A stretch of DNA of 64,000 bases from Pelomonas sp047654785 (lineage in GTDB: Bacteria > Pseudomonadota > Gammaproteobacteria > Burkholderiales > Burkholderiaceae_C): assembly GCF_047654785.1 (NCBI RefSeq), contig NZ_JASGKQ010000002.1:372001-436000 (forward strand), given 5' to 3'. The notes under the pieces are model-generated. The model searched no databases, had not been told where the DNA came from, and saw only the letters and a list, made by a program, of their open reading frames with translations. Position numbers and translations under genes: made by a program. Position 1 is the stretch's first letter, and every line of letters starts with the position of its first letter. This document shows, one piece after another, positions 1-7,717 of this stretch.

Positions 1-2
1 GG

Positions 3-434
3 GTGGCGCACGGCACCGCCTTCGGCCGCACCGTCTACGCGCTGGGCGGCAGCGAGGCCTCGGCGCTGATGATGGGCCTGGCCGTCGGCCGCACCAAGGT
101 GGCCGTCTACGCGCTCAGCGGCTTCTGCGCGGCGCTGGCCGGCCTGCTGTTCGCGTTCTACATGCTCAGCGGCTACGGCCAGCACGGCCAGGGCGTGGAG
201 CTGGACGCGATCGCCGCCGTCGTCATCGGCGGCACCGTGCTGACGGGCGGCCAGGGCTATGTGGCCGGCGCGCTGTCGGGCGTGCTGGTGCTGGGACTGA
301 TCCAGACGCTGATCGCCTTCGACGGCAGCCTGAGCTCCTGGTGGACCAAGATCGTCATCGGCGTGCTGCTGTTCGTGTTCTGCGCCGTGCAGCGGCTGCT
401 GACGCATGCGCCCCGCCCCGCCTCGCAGCGCTGA
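3..434 (+). CDS. yjfF: Sugar ABC transporter permease, YjfF-like (5'-truncated by window)
   Basis: C-terminal 143 residues of an inner-membrane permease of the ribose/galactofuranose (BPD_transp_2, RbsC-like) family. The first base triplet is an internal GTG, so the real start lies before the window. The text closely follows the end of E. coli YjfF: a GVELDAIAAVVIGGT-type segment, then GLIQT, then a DGSLSSWWTKIVIG-type helix and a Q-R-L tail. Several hydrophobic helices are visible. YjfF works with YtfQ, YtfR and YtfT to import furanose sugars, so the upstream neighbours are predicted to be those genes. A secreted GH43 gene follows 40 bp downstream, so the substrate here may be an arabinose- or galactose-type furanose. 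The family call is firm; the substrate is inferred. Confidence 0.85.
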   Translation: MAHGTAFGRTVYALGGSEASALMMGLAVGRTKVAVYALSGFCAALAGLLFAFYMLSGYGQHGQGVELDAIAAVVIGGTVLTGGQGYVAGALSGVLVLGLIQTLIAFDGSLSSWWTKIVIGVLLFVFCAVQRLLTHAPRPASQR

Positions 435-474
435 ACGGGCCCGGTTCCCGAATCACCGCGGAATGGAAGACACC

Positions 475-1428
475 ATGTTCAAGAAGCTCCTGCTGGCCGC
501 CGCCGCGCTGGCCTGCGGCGCGGCCCAGGCCGCCAACCCGCTGTTCGCGCCGCTGTACACGGCCGACCCCGCCGTGCTGGTGGACGGCGGCCGGGTCTAT
601 CTGTTCACCGGCCGCGACGAGGCCCCGCCCGGCGGCAAGGACTACGTGATGCACGAGTGGCGCGTGTTCTCCAGCTGCGACATGGCGACCTGGCAGGACC
701 ACGGCGTGCCGCTGGCGGCCAAGGCCTTCGCCTGGGCCAAGGGCCGCGCGTGGGCGTCGGACGTGGTCAAGCGCCACGGCAAGTACTGGTTCTACGCGAC
801 GGTCGAGCATGCGACGGTGCCGGGCTTCGCGGTCGGCGTGGCGGTGTCCGACTCGCCCACCGGCCCCTTCGTCGACGCGCGCGGCTCCGCGCTCGTCACC
901 AACGACATGACCCGGCAGACCGACATCGCCTGGGACGACATCGACCCGGCCGTGTTCGTGGACGACGACGGCCAGGCCTACCTGTACTGGGGCAACACGG
1001 TGCTCAAGGTCGCCCGGCTGAAGGCCGACATGACGACGCTGGACGGCCCGATCACCGCGGTGCCGGTGCCCCACTTCGTCGAGGCGGCCTACCTGCACAA
1101 GCGCGGGGCCACCTACTACCTGAGCTACTCGCAGCACTGGCCGGAAGAGACGGCCTACATGACCGGCCCGTCGCCGCTGGGCCCGTGGACGCCGCAGGGC
1201 GTCGTCATGGCGCGCAACCTGAAGACCAAGACCATCCACCAGGCCTTCTTCGACTTCAACGGCAAGAGCTACGTGGCCTACCACAACGCCGAGCTGCCGG
1301 GCGGCGGCGAGCACCGGCGCTCGGTGGCCGTCGAGGAGTTCGCGTACCGGGCGGACGGCGGCATCCCGTTCATCCACCAGACCCAGGCCGGGCCGGCCGC
1401 CAACCCGGCGCCGGGCTGCCGGCGCTGA
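475..1428 (+). CDS. Secreted glycoside hydrolase family 43 protein (arabinosidase/xylosidase type)
   Basis: A 317-residue five-bladed-propeller GH43 enzyme. Start ATG 475 is chosen over ATG 463 because a GGAAGA ribosome site lies just upstream and the protein then opens with a clean Sec signal (MFKKLLLAAAALACGAAQA, cleavage near residue 19-20). The three GH43 acidic residues are all recognisable: D31 in YTADPAVLVD (general base), D157 in DDIDPAVFVD (pKa modulator) and E203 in HFVEAAYLHKRG (general acid). The family removes terminal alpha-L-arabinofuranosyl or beta-D-xylosyl groups. Exact specificity cannot be read from the sequence. It sits 40 bp behind the YjfF permease gene, so a shared transcript and a shared pentose role are likely. 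Confidence 0.85.
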   Translation: MFKKLLLAAAALACGAAQAANPLFAPLYTADPAVLVDGGRVYLFTGRDEAPPGGKDYVMHEWRVFSSCDMATWQDHGVPLAAKAFAWAKGRAWASDVVKRHGKYWFYATVEHATVPGFAVGVAVSDSPTGPFVDARGSALVTNDMTRQTDIAWDDIDPAVFVDDDGQAYLYWGNTVLKVARLKADMTTLDGPITAVPVPHFVEAAYLHKRGATYYLSYSQHWPEETAYMTGPSPLGPWTPQGVVMARNLKTKTIHQAFFDFNGKSYVAYHNAELPGGGEHRRSVAVEEFAYRADGGIPFIHQTQAGPAANPAPGCRR

Positions 1429-1478
1429 GGGCCGTCCACGGCCGGCCGGTGGCGCCCGGGTGCCGCGACACTGCGGCC

Positions 1479-1784
1479 ATGCGGCACCTCATCTTCGACC
1501 TCAGCGACGGCTCCGACGGCATCCTCACGCTGGAGGCCATGGCCTCCACGCGCGAGGCCGCGCACGCGGCCGTGATGGCCGAGGTGGCGCAGCTGCTGGC
1601 CTGGGCGCACGCGGCGTTCGGCGGCCGGCAGGGGCCGGTGGAGGACGGCCACGCCTGGGATCACGAGCTGCTGGTGCAGCACGAGGCGGGCGGCTGGGTG
1701 ACGGTGACGCTGACGTTCAGCGCGTCGGCGGAGTTCGCGGAGGCGTTCCAGGCCGCCTTTGCCGACGGCGACGGCGGCGGCTGA
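1479..1784 (+). CDS. Small conserved-looking hypothetical protein (101 aa)
   Basis: A 101-residue acidic protein starting MRHLIFDLSDGSDGILTLEAMAS, with a helical middle and an antiparallel-looking C-terminal half (GGWVTVTLTFSAS). No signal peptide or membrane segment is visible, so it is probably cytoplasmic. I do not recognise a family. That it is a real gene is supported by a second, frameshifted copy of most of it at 6301-6560, where the differences are scattered substitutions plus one deletion. It lies 50 bp behind the GH43 gene and 74 bp before the VOC gene; no function can be inferred from them. Confidence 0.6.
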   Translation: MRHLIFDLSDGSDGILTLEAMASTREAAHAAVMAEVAQLLAWAHAAFGGRQGPVEDGHAWDHELLVQHEAGGWVTVTLTFSASAEFAEAFQAAFADGDGGG

Positions 1785-1858
1785 CGGCGCGCTTCTTCAC
1801 CGCGCCCGCAGCCGGGGTTCCGTGCCGGCCGCTGCGGCAAGCTGCCACACTGCGCCCC

Positions 1859-2227
1859 ATGCAGTTCGACCAGGTCACCCCCATCTTGCGCAGCTTCGAT
1901 GCCGCCAAGGCGCGCGAGTTCTATGTGGACTTCCTCGGCTTCGCCATCGACTGGGAACACCGCTTCGCGCCGGACCTGCCGCTGTACATGCAGCTGTCGC
2001 GCGGCGGCTGCGTGCTGCACCTGAGCGAGCACCACGGCGACGCCTGCCCGGGCGCCGCGATGCGCATCCGTGTCAGCGACATCGAGGCGTTCCACGCCGA
2101 ACTCGCCGCCAAGCGCTACCGCCACGCGCGCCCCGGCCTCGAAGACCGGCCCTGGGGTTCGCGCGACGTGTCCGTGACCGACCCGTTCGGCAACCGGCTG
2201 ACCTTCACGGATGCGGTCAGCACCTGA
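1859..2227 (+). CDS. VOC-superfamily (glyoxalase/bleomycin-resistance fold) protein
   Basis: 122 residues, the normal size for a single-unit VOC protein. Start ATG 1859 gives MQFDQVTPILRSFDAAKAREFYVDFLGF, the typical opening in which a beta strand is followed by a helix ending in FYxDFLGF. Further hallmarks are the W-E-H-R segment, YMQLSRGGCVLHLSEHHGD in the middle, and the closing DPFGNRLTF strand, as in glyoxalase-superfamily proteins described as bleomycin-resistance-like. Such proteins are cytoplasmic dimers with many chemistries or ligand-binding roles. Nothing here identifies the substrate, and an antibiotic-resistance role should not be assumed. The gene stands alone between the small unknown and the AT-rich patch. 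Confidence 0.8.
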   Translation: MQFDQVTPILRSFDAAKAREFYVDFLGFAIDWEHRFAPDLPLYMQLSRGGCVLHLSEHHGDACPGAAMRIRVSDIEAFHAELAAKRYRHARPGLEDRPWGSRDVSVTDPFGNRLTFTDAVST

Positions 2228-2461
2228 GGGGCGGCCTTTGCGCGCCTGATGCGCCTGGCGTGGCGCCGGCGTTAGCGGCTGCCGGCTGCCATTTCGGTGA
2301 CTTGCAGGTTCTTCGGACCCGACAGGGGTGGCTCTAAGCCGGCGGACTTGTTCCGGCGAGCTGTGCATGAACAGGTGGGGCTTGACCCGTAATTCGTCAA
2401 CCATCAATCCATGATGGGCGCGGATTGTTTGTGCAAGTTGGGGTTCCAGGCGAACCCAAAA

Positions 2462-3400
2462 CTATTGGGTTAGTTTTACAGCGTGCGCTGGTTGCGAGTA
2501 GTTTGAAATTGAAGAAAAATCCTGGCCGGACTCACTTTTAATCCAGTTGACAAGCAGTCCGCTCCGTTTGATGACAGTGGCTACCGCTTCGTCCTCCAGC
2601 TCGGACAGCCAGTACTCTTCAATACCCTTGTCGCAAATCCTAGACTTCCAACAGAGTACTGCCGAAGCGGCCGAATCACGATCGCAATATGCACCAAGTT
2701 TGCAGCCTGCTATTAATATTGCCCGGTCCCACAGCTCTTCGTCAAGCTTCTCTCGTGCCGTCTCACCATGCTCATCGAGCGCGCGAACCAATTGAAAGGC
2801 ACCCTCTTCGATTAACGATTGAGAGCCGGAATTAAGCAGGATTGCTGCTTGAATTCTTTCTTCGCGCTTATCGGCTGGCTTGACAAAGAGTGGTGACTTG
2901 AGCTTCTCGCCGCGATTGCGGAGTGCGACGGTTAGCTCTTGTAGCCTCGTCTTCCCCAATCGAAGAAAATCTTCGCATTCGTTTAGCGAGCGTTGGGCCG
3001 CTGCGGCTATCTTACGTTTTTCGCCTTCGCTAATGGAGGGGTGCCGCTCTTCGAAAATTCCGGAGGTGATCAGCTGCAGATAATCCCTTTGTCGACTTAT
3101 TGCATTGCAGCCACGAACTAGCTCATAAGCATCTTTTACAATCAAGCCATCTGCGCTTTTTAATGCTGCTGCTGCAATCTCGGTACGACTCAACTTGGCA
3201 GATTCTGCCATCGAGTCACCGACTGTTTTTTCAGTTGAAAATATGTTGGGACTGTTGGTCGTGATCTGTTTTTGATCGTTTTCTTTGTGGGGTGCAGTAG
3301 AAGAGATTGATCGGGTTTCAGATCCACCCAAAAAAAAATAGGATGCGACACCTATTGCTGCAATGACAAATGCACCAAAGTAGAGCGGCCGGTATTTCAT
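2462..3400 (-). CDS. Membrane-anchored hypothetical protein (312 aa), AT-rich gene
   Basis: Starts at the ATG complementary to 3398-3400. The N-terminus (MKYRPLYFGAFVIAAIGVASYFF) is one hydrophobic segment at residues 7-23 with a positive N-side, so the protein is an anchored periplasmic protein or has an uncleaved signal. The rest is mostly charged and helical, with cysteines clustered near CKLGAYCDRDS and CWKSRICDKG that could form disulphides in the periplasm. I recognise no family. Codon use is clearly unlike the GC-rich neighbours (many AT-ending codons), and it lies next to two insertion sequences and gene fragments, so recent acquisition is likely. No operon partner is visible. Confidence 0.6.
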   Translation of the reverse strand: MKYRPLYFGAFVIAAIGVASYFFLGGSETRSISSTAPHKENDQKQITTNSPNIFSTEKTVGDSMAESAKLSRTEIAAAALKSADGLIVKDAYELVRGCNAISRQRDYLQLITSGIFEERHPSISEGEKRKIAAAAQRSLNECEDFLRLGKTRLQELTVALRNRGEKLKSPLFVKPADKREERIQAAILLNSGSQSLIEEGAFQLVRALDEHGETAREKLDEELWDRAILIAGCKLGAYCDRDSAASAVLCWKSRICDKGIEEYWLSELEDEAVATVIKRSGLLVNWIKSESGQDFSSISNYSQPAHAVKLTQ

Positions 3401-3558
3401 ATATCTACCTTGTCAGCGTCAAATCGCGGCGGATTAGCAATTCTCCTTGCAACCTCGCGCTACGAGCTATCGATCCGTAAGGTGGGGGCTGGACTGCTGT
3501 GAGACTGATGGAATTCTTGCCGAGCTGATGCAGGTCGCTAGTTAGGAGTTGCAGAAGC

Positions 3559-3690
3559 TCACTTGCAGTTGTCGTGTTCTGTAACTACAACTCTTCCAGT
3601 TGATATCCATGTTGCAACTCCGACAACCCGCGACATGGACTGCCCCACGTCCTGATCTGACCACTTCCAACCCCAGTAACCTGTATCGTA
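3559..3690 (-). pseudogene. Possible C-terminal gene fragment cut by the IS at 3691
   Basis: Reading leftward from the IS edge, one frame is open for 43 codons and ends in TGA. Its translation is rich in tryptophan and looks protein-like (YDTGYWGWKWSDQD near the break, ISTGRVVVTEHDNCK at the end). It has no start of its own. It may be the tail of a gene interrupted by the insertion sequence. I cannot match it to a family or prove it was coding. The other frame (YRLLGLEV...) looks less natural. Confidence 0.3.
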
Positions 3691-4792
3691 TAGGACTTAC
3701 GCAAAACGCATCAAAACCGAAGGACTTCGCAGCTCCTGGCGCATCCGTTCGGACAGCCAACTGGTCTTGATCTGATACATCGAAGAGAGTTTTTCCTTGG
3801 CCACCGCCCGCAGCCGCAGCCAAACCAAGATCGCGCAGGCGATGTGGTTTCTCTGCATTCGCGCCTTGCGGCACTGACACTTCTCAACGCCCGTCAGCTG
3901 CTTGAGTTCTCGATGAAACTGCTCGATCTTCCAGCGCAGCGCACACGCCTCTTGCGTGCCCTGCGTCGAATCTTGAGCCAGATCGTTCGTCACGATCCAA
4001 TCCGTGCGGTGGGAAGACACCGTCACCCGGAAGAGCTTCACCTTGTAGTCCCTGGGGAATCCCTTGATCTTGATCAGCTTGCCGCGCTCAGCCTCTTGTG
4101 CCGTCCAGCACAAGCCGCTCACTGCCCGGTACGGCGTTTGGCCGGCGCTGTCATCGACCAGCCGGTTGGCCTTGATCGGGCAGTAAAAGCGTCTGCCCAG
4201 GCTGTCCACCAGCAGCATCAGCTCCATCGTGGCGTACCAGGTGTCGAACAGCACCCGGGTGAAGGGCAGCGCTTTGTTGCCCGCAGCGCTGACCAACATG
4301 TCGCGCACGTGCTCCAGCTTGGTCTTGCCGTCCTGCTCGGGCGCAAACAATCGATAGTCGATGGGCCAATACTCGCCGGTGTCGGGGTTGACGTAGAGGC
4401 AGTTCACCAGGCCGATCCCTTTGATGATGCCGTGGGCATTGCCGCTGTACTGCCGGCGAACCAATTCGATCTGGTGCGAATGGCCTTTGTCGAGGATGGT
4501 GTCGTCAAACACGATGCATCCCCGGGGGGATGGAACGATGTCACGCTGCGCATGCTCCCAAACCAAGCTGGCCGACAGCTTGTCGCCTTGCAGGTACCGC
4601 TTCACCGCATCGTGGCTGAATCCCTGGCCGTGATCCGCAAAGTTCGTCATGGTGAAATTGGTCTGGCTGGTCAGGATGAACTGGCAGTAGTCGATTCTTT
4701 TGATGGACAATTTGCATGCTGAGGTCGATGCGGCACATTATCCAACAAATACCCTGCGGGGTCTATTAATTTAAACATTTGCGTAAGTCCTA
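3691..4792 (-). mobile_element. Insertion sequence, copy 1 (1102 bp)
   Basis: Bounded by inverted repeats TAGGACTTACGCAAA at the left and its complement at the right end (TTTGCGTAAGTCCTA). It is the same length as copy 2 at 5012-6113, and the two are nearly identical in sequence. It contains one transposase gene read leftward, whose stop codon lies inside the left repeat. The 8 bp outside each end (GTATCGTA and AAGTAATC) do not match, so unlike copy 2 this copy has no target duplication. A later deletion or recombination at one side would explain that. Confidence 0.9.
3697..4710 (-). CDS. DDE transposase of IS copy 1 (337 aa)
   Basis: A full-length transposase of the IS4/IS701-like DDE group. 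Likely acidic residues lie in IVFDDTILDKGHS (first Asp region), RVLFDTWYATMELM (second Asp region) and WKIEQFHRELKQLTG (the Y/W-x-I-E...R-E-x-K pattern holding the catalytic Glu). RRQYSGNAHGIIKGIG and PIDYRLFAPEQDGKTK are also typical of this lineage. Start is TTG 4710; the nearby ATG is out of frame. It differs from the copy-2 protein at only about three residues (D/E, I/V, E/K), so both could be active. The exact IS family is uncertain: the protein resembles families annotated IS701, while the 8-bp target duplication of copy 2 fits IS4-type elements better. Confidence 0.85.
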   Translation of the reverse strand: MSIKRIDYCQFILTSQTNFTMTNFADHGQGFSHDAVKRYLQGDKLSASLVWEHAQRDIVPSPRGCIVFDDTILDKGHSHQIELVRRQYSGNAHGIIKGIGLVNCLYVNPDTGEYWPIDYRLFAPEQDGKTKLEHVRDMLVSAAGNKALPFTRVLFDTWYATMELMLLVDSLGRRFYCPIKANRLVDDSAGQTPYRAVSGLCWTAQEAERGKLIKIKGFPRDYKVKLFRVTVSSHRTDWIVTNDLAQDSTQGTQEACALRWKIEQFHRELKQLTGVEKCQCRKARMQRNHIACAILVWLRLRAVAKEKLSSMYQIKTSWLSERMRQELRSPSVLMRFA

Positions 4793-5003
4793 AAGTAATC
4801 TCTTTTAACTGCTGCGCGTCGATCTGCGGGCAGTAAAGCTTTGATTTGACCAAATAACCTGAATTCAATTTAATAGGGCTCGCCCTCTCCAGAGTTAAGC
4901 TAGATAAATCTGGGCGGTGAACAAGGGATTATTTTCACGGCGCGAGAGTACCTCTCGTTCGAGAAGGTCGATCCTTGGCAGGGTGCTCCTGGGTATGCCG
5001 GAT
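4793..5003. other. Spacer between the two IS copies, with possible gene remnants
   Basis: 211 bp of AT-richer DNA. On the minus strand one frame is open from about 4930 into IS copy 1 (LNSGYLVKSKLYCPQID...), without an ATG and cut by the IS. Another frame, continuing leftward from beyond copy 2 if that copy is removed, ends near 4898 (IDLLEREVLSRRENN). Both may be scraps of lost genes. I see no complete gene, terminator or RNA here. Confidence 0.35.
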
Positions 5004-5011
5004 AAATATCC
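5004..5011. repeat. Target-site duplication AAATATCC, left of IS copy 2
   Basis: AAATATCC directly precedes the left inverted repeat of copy 2, and the same 8 bp follow its right end at 6114-6121. This is the expected scar of a simple transposition event, and it fixes the element borders at 5012 and 6113. Confidence 0.9.
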
Positions 5012-6113
5012 TAGGACTTACGCAAAACGCATCAAAACCGAAGGACTTCGCAGCTCCTGGCGCATCCGCTCGGAAAGCCAACTGGTCTTGATCTGATACA
5101 TCGAAGAGAGTTTTTCCTTGGCCACCGCCCGCAGCCGCAGCCAAACCAAGATCGCGCAGGCGATGTGGTTTCTCTGCATTCGCGCCTTGCGGCACTGACA
5201 CTTCTCAACGCCCGTCAGCTGCTTGAGTTCTCGATGAAACTGCTCGATCTTCCAGCGCAGCGCACACGCCTTTTGCGTGCCCTGCGTCGAATCTTGAGCC
5301 AGATCGTTCGTCACGACCCAATCCGTGCGGTGGGAAGACACCGTCACCCGGAAGAGCTTCACCTTGTAGTCCCTGGGGAATCCCTTGATCTTGATCAGCT
5401 TGCCGCGCTCAGCCTCTTGTGCCGTCCAGCACAAGCCGCTCACTGCCCGGTACGGCGTTTGGCCGGCGCTGTCATCGACCAGCCGGTTGGCCTTGATCGG
5501 GCAGTAAAAGCGTCTGCCCAGGCTGTCCACCAGCAGCATCAGCTCCATCGTGGCGTACCAGGTGTCGAACAGCACCCGGGTGAAGGGCAGTGCTTTGTTG
5601 CCCGCAGCGCTGACCAACATGTCGCGCACGTGCTCCAGCTTGGTCTTGCCGTCCTGCTCGGGCGCAAACAATCGATAGTCGATGGGCCAATACTCGCCGG
5701 TGTCGGGGTTGACGTAGAGGCAGTTCACCAGGCCGATCCCTTTGATGATGCCGTGGGCATTGCCGCTGTACTGCCGGCGAACCAACTCGATCTGGTGCGA
5801 ATGGCCCTTGTCGAGGATGGTGTCGTCAAACACGATGCATCCCCGGGGGGATGGAACGATTTCACGCTGCGCATGCTCCCAAACCAAGCTGGCCGACAGC
5901 TTGTCGCCTTGCAGGTACCGCTTCACCGCATCGTGGCTGAATCCCTGGCCGTGATCCGCAAAGTTCGTCATGGTGAAATTGGTCTGGCTGGTCAGGATGA
6001 ACTGGCAGTAGTCGATTCTTTTGATGGACAATTTGCATGCTGAGGTCGATGCGGCACATTATCCAACAAATACCATGCAGGGTCTATTTATTTAAACGTT
6101 TGCGTAAGTCCTA
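5012..6113 (-). mobile_element. Insertion sequence, copy 2 (1102 bp) with 8-bp target duplication
   Basis: Same structure and length as copy 1, in the same orientation, 219 bp downstream of it. Ends are TAGGACTTACGCAAA and its complement. It is flanked by perfect AAATATCC duplications at 5004-5011 and 6114-6121, so it arrived by its own transposition and has not rearranged since. Substitutions relative to copy 1 are few and scattered. Confidence 0.92.
5018..6031 (-). CDS. DDE transposase of IS copy 2 (337 aa)
   Basis: Near-identical twin of the 3697-4710 protein, with the same TTG start, the same length and the same conserved acidic segments (FDDTILDK, LFDTWYATMELM, WKIEQFHRELKQL). The differences seen are AQREIV for AQRDIV, TDWVV for TDWIV and GTQKACA for GTQEACA, none in the likely catalytic segments. 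It is intact, its element has clean target duplications, and it is therefore the better candidate for the active copy. It would cut and join the element ends as a DDE recombinase. The family assignment carries the same uncertainty as copy 1. Confidence 0.85.
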   Translation of the reverse strand: MSIKRIDYCQFILTSQTNFTMTNFADHGQGFSHDAVKRYLQGDKLSASLVWEHAQREIVPSPRGCIVFDDTILDKGHSHQIELVRRQYSGNAHGIIKGIGLVNCLYVNPDTGEYWPIDYRLFAPEQDGKTKLEHVRDMLVSAAGNKALPFTRVLFDTWYATMELMLLVDSLGRRFYCPIKANRLVDDSAGQTPYRAVSGLCWTAQEAERGKLIKIKGFPRDYKVKLFRVTVSSHRTDWVVTNDLAQDSTQGTQKACALRWKIEQFHRELKQLTGVEKCQCRKARMQRNHIACAILVWLRLRAVAKEKLSSMYQIKTSWLSERMRQELRSPSVLMRFA

Positions 6114-6121
6114 AAATATCC
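6114..6121. repeat. Target-site duplication AAATATCC, right of IS copy 2
   Basis: Right-hand partner of the duplication at 5004-5011, directly after the terminal CCTA of IS copy 2. Confidence 0.9.
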
Positions 6122-6300
6122 ATAGCACTCGACGCTCAGGGTACGCTGTATCAATCTGGAAATTGGCTACTGTAGCTGCTTTCGGGCGACTGGCCGTCAA
6201 GAACCGCCTGTGGTCGTTTGGAATTCAGTCTTCGAGGCTTGCCAAGCCTGCAGCGCTTGCTGTCTATGAGGAAGGCTGTAGCCTGAACCACTGCGCGGTG

Positions 6301-6560
6301 ATGCGCCTCCTCATCTTCGACCTCAGCGACGGCTCCGACGGCATCCTCACGCTGGAGGCCATGGCCTCCAGCGTGAGGCCGCGCACGCGGCCGTGATAGC
6401 CGAGGTGGCGCAGCTGCTGGCCTGGGCGCACGCAGTGTTCGGCGGCCGGCAGGGGCCGGTGGAGAACGGCCACGCCTGGGACCACGAACTGCTGGTGCAG
6501 CACGAGGCGGGCGGCTGGGTGACAGAGACGCTGACGTTCAGCACGTCGGCGGCGTTCGGC
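6301..6560 (+). pseudogene. Frameshifted partial duplicate of the small gene at 1479
   Basis: From ATG 6301 the sequence follows the 1479-1740 gene closely (same LIFDLSDGSDGILTLEAMAS opening). About 70 bp in, a stretch reading TCCAGCGTGAGG replaces TCCACGCGCGAGG, a net loss of one base. The frame then hits TGA near 6394, while the later part (AQLLAWAHA, HAWDHELLVQHEAGGWV) continues in another frame. Similarity stops near 6560, before the original gene's end, and no similarity extends upstream of the start. It is a dead partial copy beside the IS pair. Confidence 0.8.
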
Positions 6561-6700
6561 GGGGACGGCTCATCAACACGCCGACATACCTCGACGCGCT
6601 GGCCGGCGACGTCTTTCTGCGCAAGCTGAAGGCCGGGCGCACCAGCTACCGCGTCAACGAGGCGCTGCAGCACATCCTCGTGAACTCGGTGGCGCCGTGA
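6561..6700 (+). pseudogene. C-terminal fragment of an unidentified gene
   Basis: Directly after the partial duplicate, one frame reads LINTPTYLDALAGDVF, continues through KAGRTSYRVNEALQHI and ends VNSVAP at TGA 6698-6700. Codon use is GC-rich and host-like. There is no start codon or upstream part, so this looks like the last 40-45 codons of a gene whose front was lost when the junction at about 6560 formed. I do not recognise the family. Confidence 0.45.
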
Positions 6701-6707
6701 CGGCGGC

Positions 6708-7697
6708 TCAATAGAGATCCCGCGCCGCCAGCCTCACCTCGTGCAGCAGCTGCCGCGCGCCCGGCGACATCAGGTGGCCTTCGCGCGTGAGGATGCCGAA
6801 TGCGTCCATGTGGCAGGGCAGCTCGATGGGCAGGATGGCCAGCACGTTCAGCGACGCGTAGTAGCGCGCCACCTCCACCGGCATCACGTGCAGCGAGTCC
6901 GTCTGTTGCAGCAGCGCGGTGATCAGCAGCAGCGCCGTCGTGTCCACGCAGTTGGCGGGCGGCTCCAGCGCCGCGCGCCGGAACATCAGCTCCCAGCGGT
7001 GGCGCAGCACGCTGCCCGGCGGCGGCAGGATCCAGGGCTGGTCGGCCAGGTCGGCGAGCTTGAGGTTGTCGGCCTTCAGCAGCGGGTGGCCGACGCGCGC
7101 GACGGCGCAGGCCGGCTCCACGGTCAGCTCCTCGTAGCGCAGGCCCTCGGCGCCGCCCTCGTCCAGGATGCGGCCGATCATGAAGTCCAGCCGGCCCCGC
7201 TGCAGCAGCTCCAGCAGCACCTTGCTGCTGTCCATCTGCACGCCGATGCGCAGCCTGGGCGCCTGCAGCTTGATGCGCGAGATCGCGCGCGGCAGCAGGC
7301 CCATGGCCGGCGTCATGATGACGCCCACCTCCACCTGCCCCGACAGGCCGTGCTTCAGCGCGACGATGTCGTCGTGCGCGGCCGAGAGGCTGGTCAGCGC
7401 CATGCGCGCGTGGCGGATCATGGTCTCGCCGTACAGCGTGGGCGCCATGCCGCGCGGTTGGCGCTCGAAGAGCTTCACGTCCAGCATGTCCTCCAGGTCC
7501 TTGAGCTGCTTGGAGGCGGCCGGCTGGGTCATGCAGAGGGCGTCGGCGGCGCGGTGGATGTTGCGCTCGTCGTCCAGCGCGATCAGCAGCAGCAGCTGGC
7601 GCGTCTTCAGCCGCGCGCGCAGGAACCAGTTCGGGTTGGGGCTGGCGTCGGTCAGGCCGGTGCCGGGGCCGTCGCCGTCTTCTTCTTCGCGGGCCAT
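6708..7697 (-). CDS. LysR-family transcriptional regulator, GbpR-like
   Basis: 329 residues starting at ATG 7697. The frame is open far upstream, but that part overlaps the GntR gene and is not LysR-like. A winged helix-turn-helix near residues 30-95 (RQLLLLIALDDERNIHRAA, TQPAASKQLKDLEDML, LFERQPRGMAPTLYG) is followed by the periplasmic-binding-like effector domain. The extended N-terminus and KTRQLLLL-type opening resemble GbpR, the LysR regulator of sugar uptake in rhizobia and Azospirillum, which responds to arabinose, fucose or galactose. It is the last gene of the arabinan operon, 20 bp behind the GntR gene, so it probably senses a sugar or sugar acid of this pathway. Autoregulation through the operon is likely but not shown. 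Confidence 0.85.
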   Translation of the reverse strand: MAREEEDGDGPGTGLTDASPNPNWFLRARLKTRQLLLLIALDDERNIHRAADALCMTQPAASKQLKDLEDMLDVKLFERQPRGMAPTLYGETMIRHARMALTSLSAAHDDIVALKHGLSGQVEVGVIMTPAMGLLPRAISRIKLQAPRLRIGVQMDSSKVLLELLQRGRLDFMIGRILDEGGAEGLRYEELTVEPACAVARVGHPLLKADNLKLADLADQPWILPPPGSVLRHRWELMFRRAALEPPANCVDTTALLLITALLQQTDSLHVMPVEVARYYASLNVLAILPIELPCHMDAFGILTREGHLMSPGARQLLHEVRLAARDLY

Positions 7698-7717
7698 CGG
7701 CGGTCCTCGGTGTCTGT

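Noticed and set aside
355..1377. Minus-strand 340-codon frame opposite the GH43 gene
   Set aside because: A high-GC shadow; the plus strand has a signal peptide and all three GH43 catalytic residues.
3844..4722. Plus-strand 292-codon frames inside both IS copies (also 5165-6043)
   Set aside because: Antisense of the transposase genes; present twice only because the IS is present twice.
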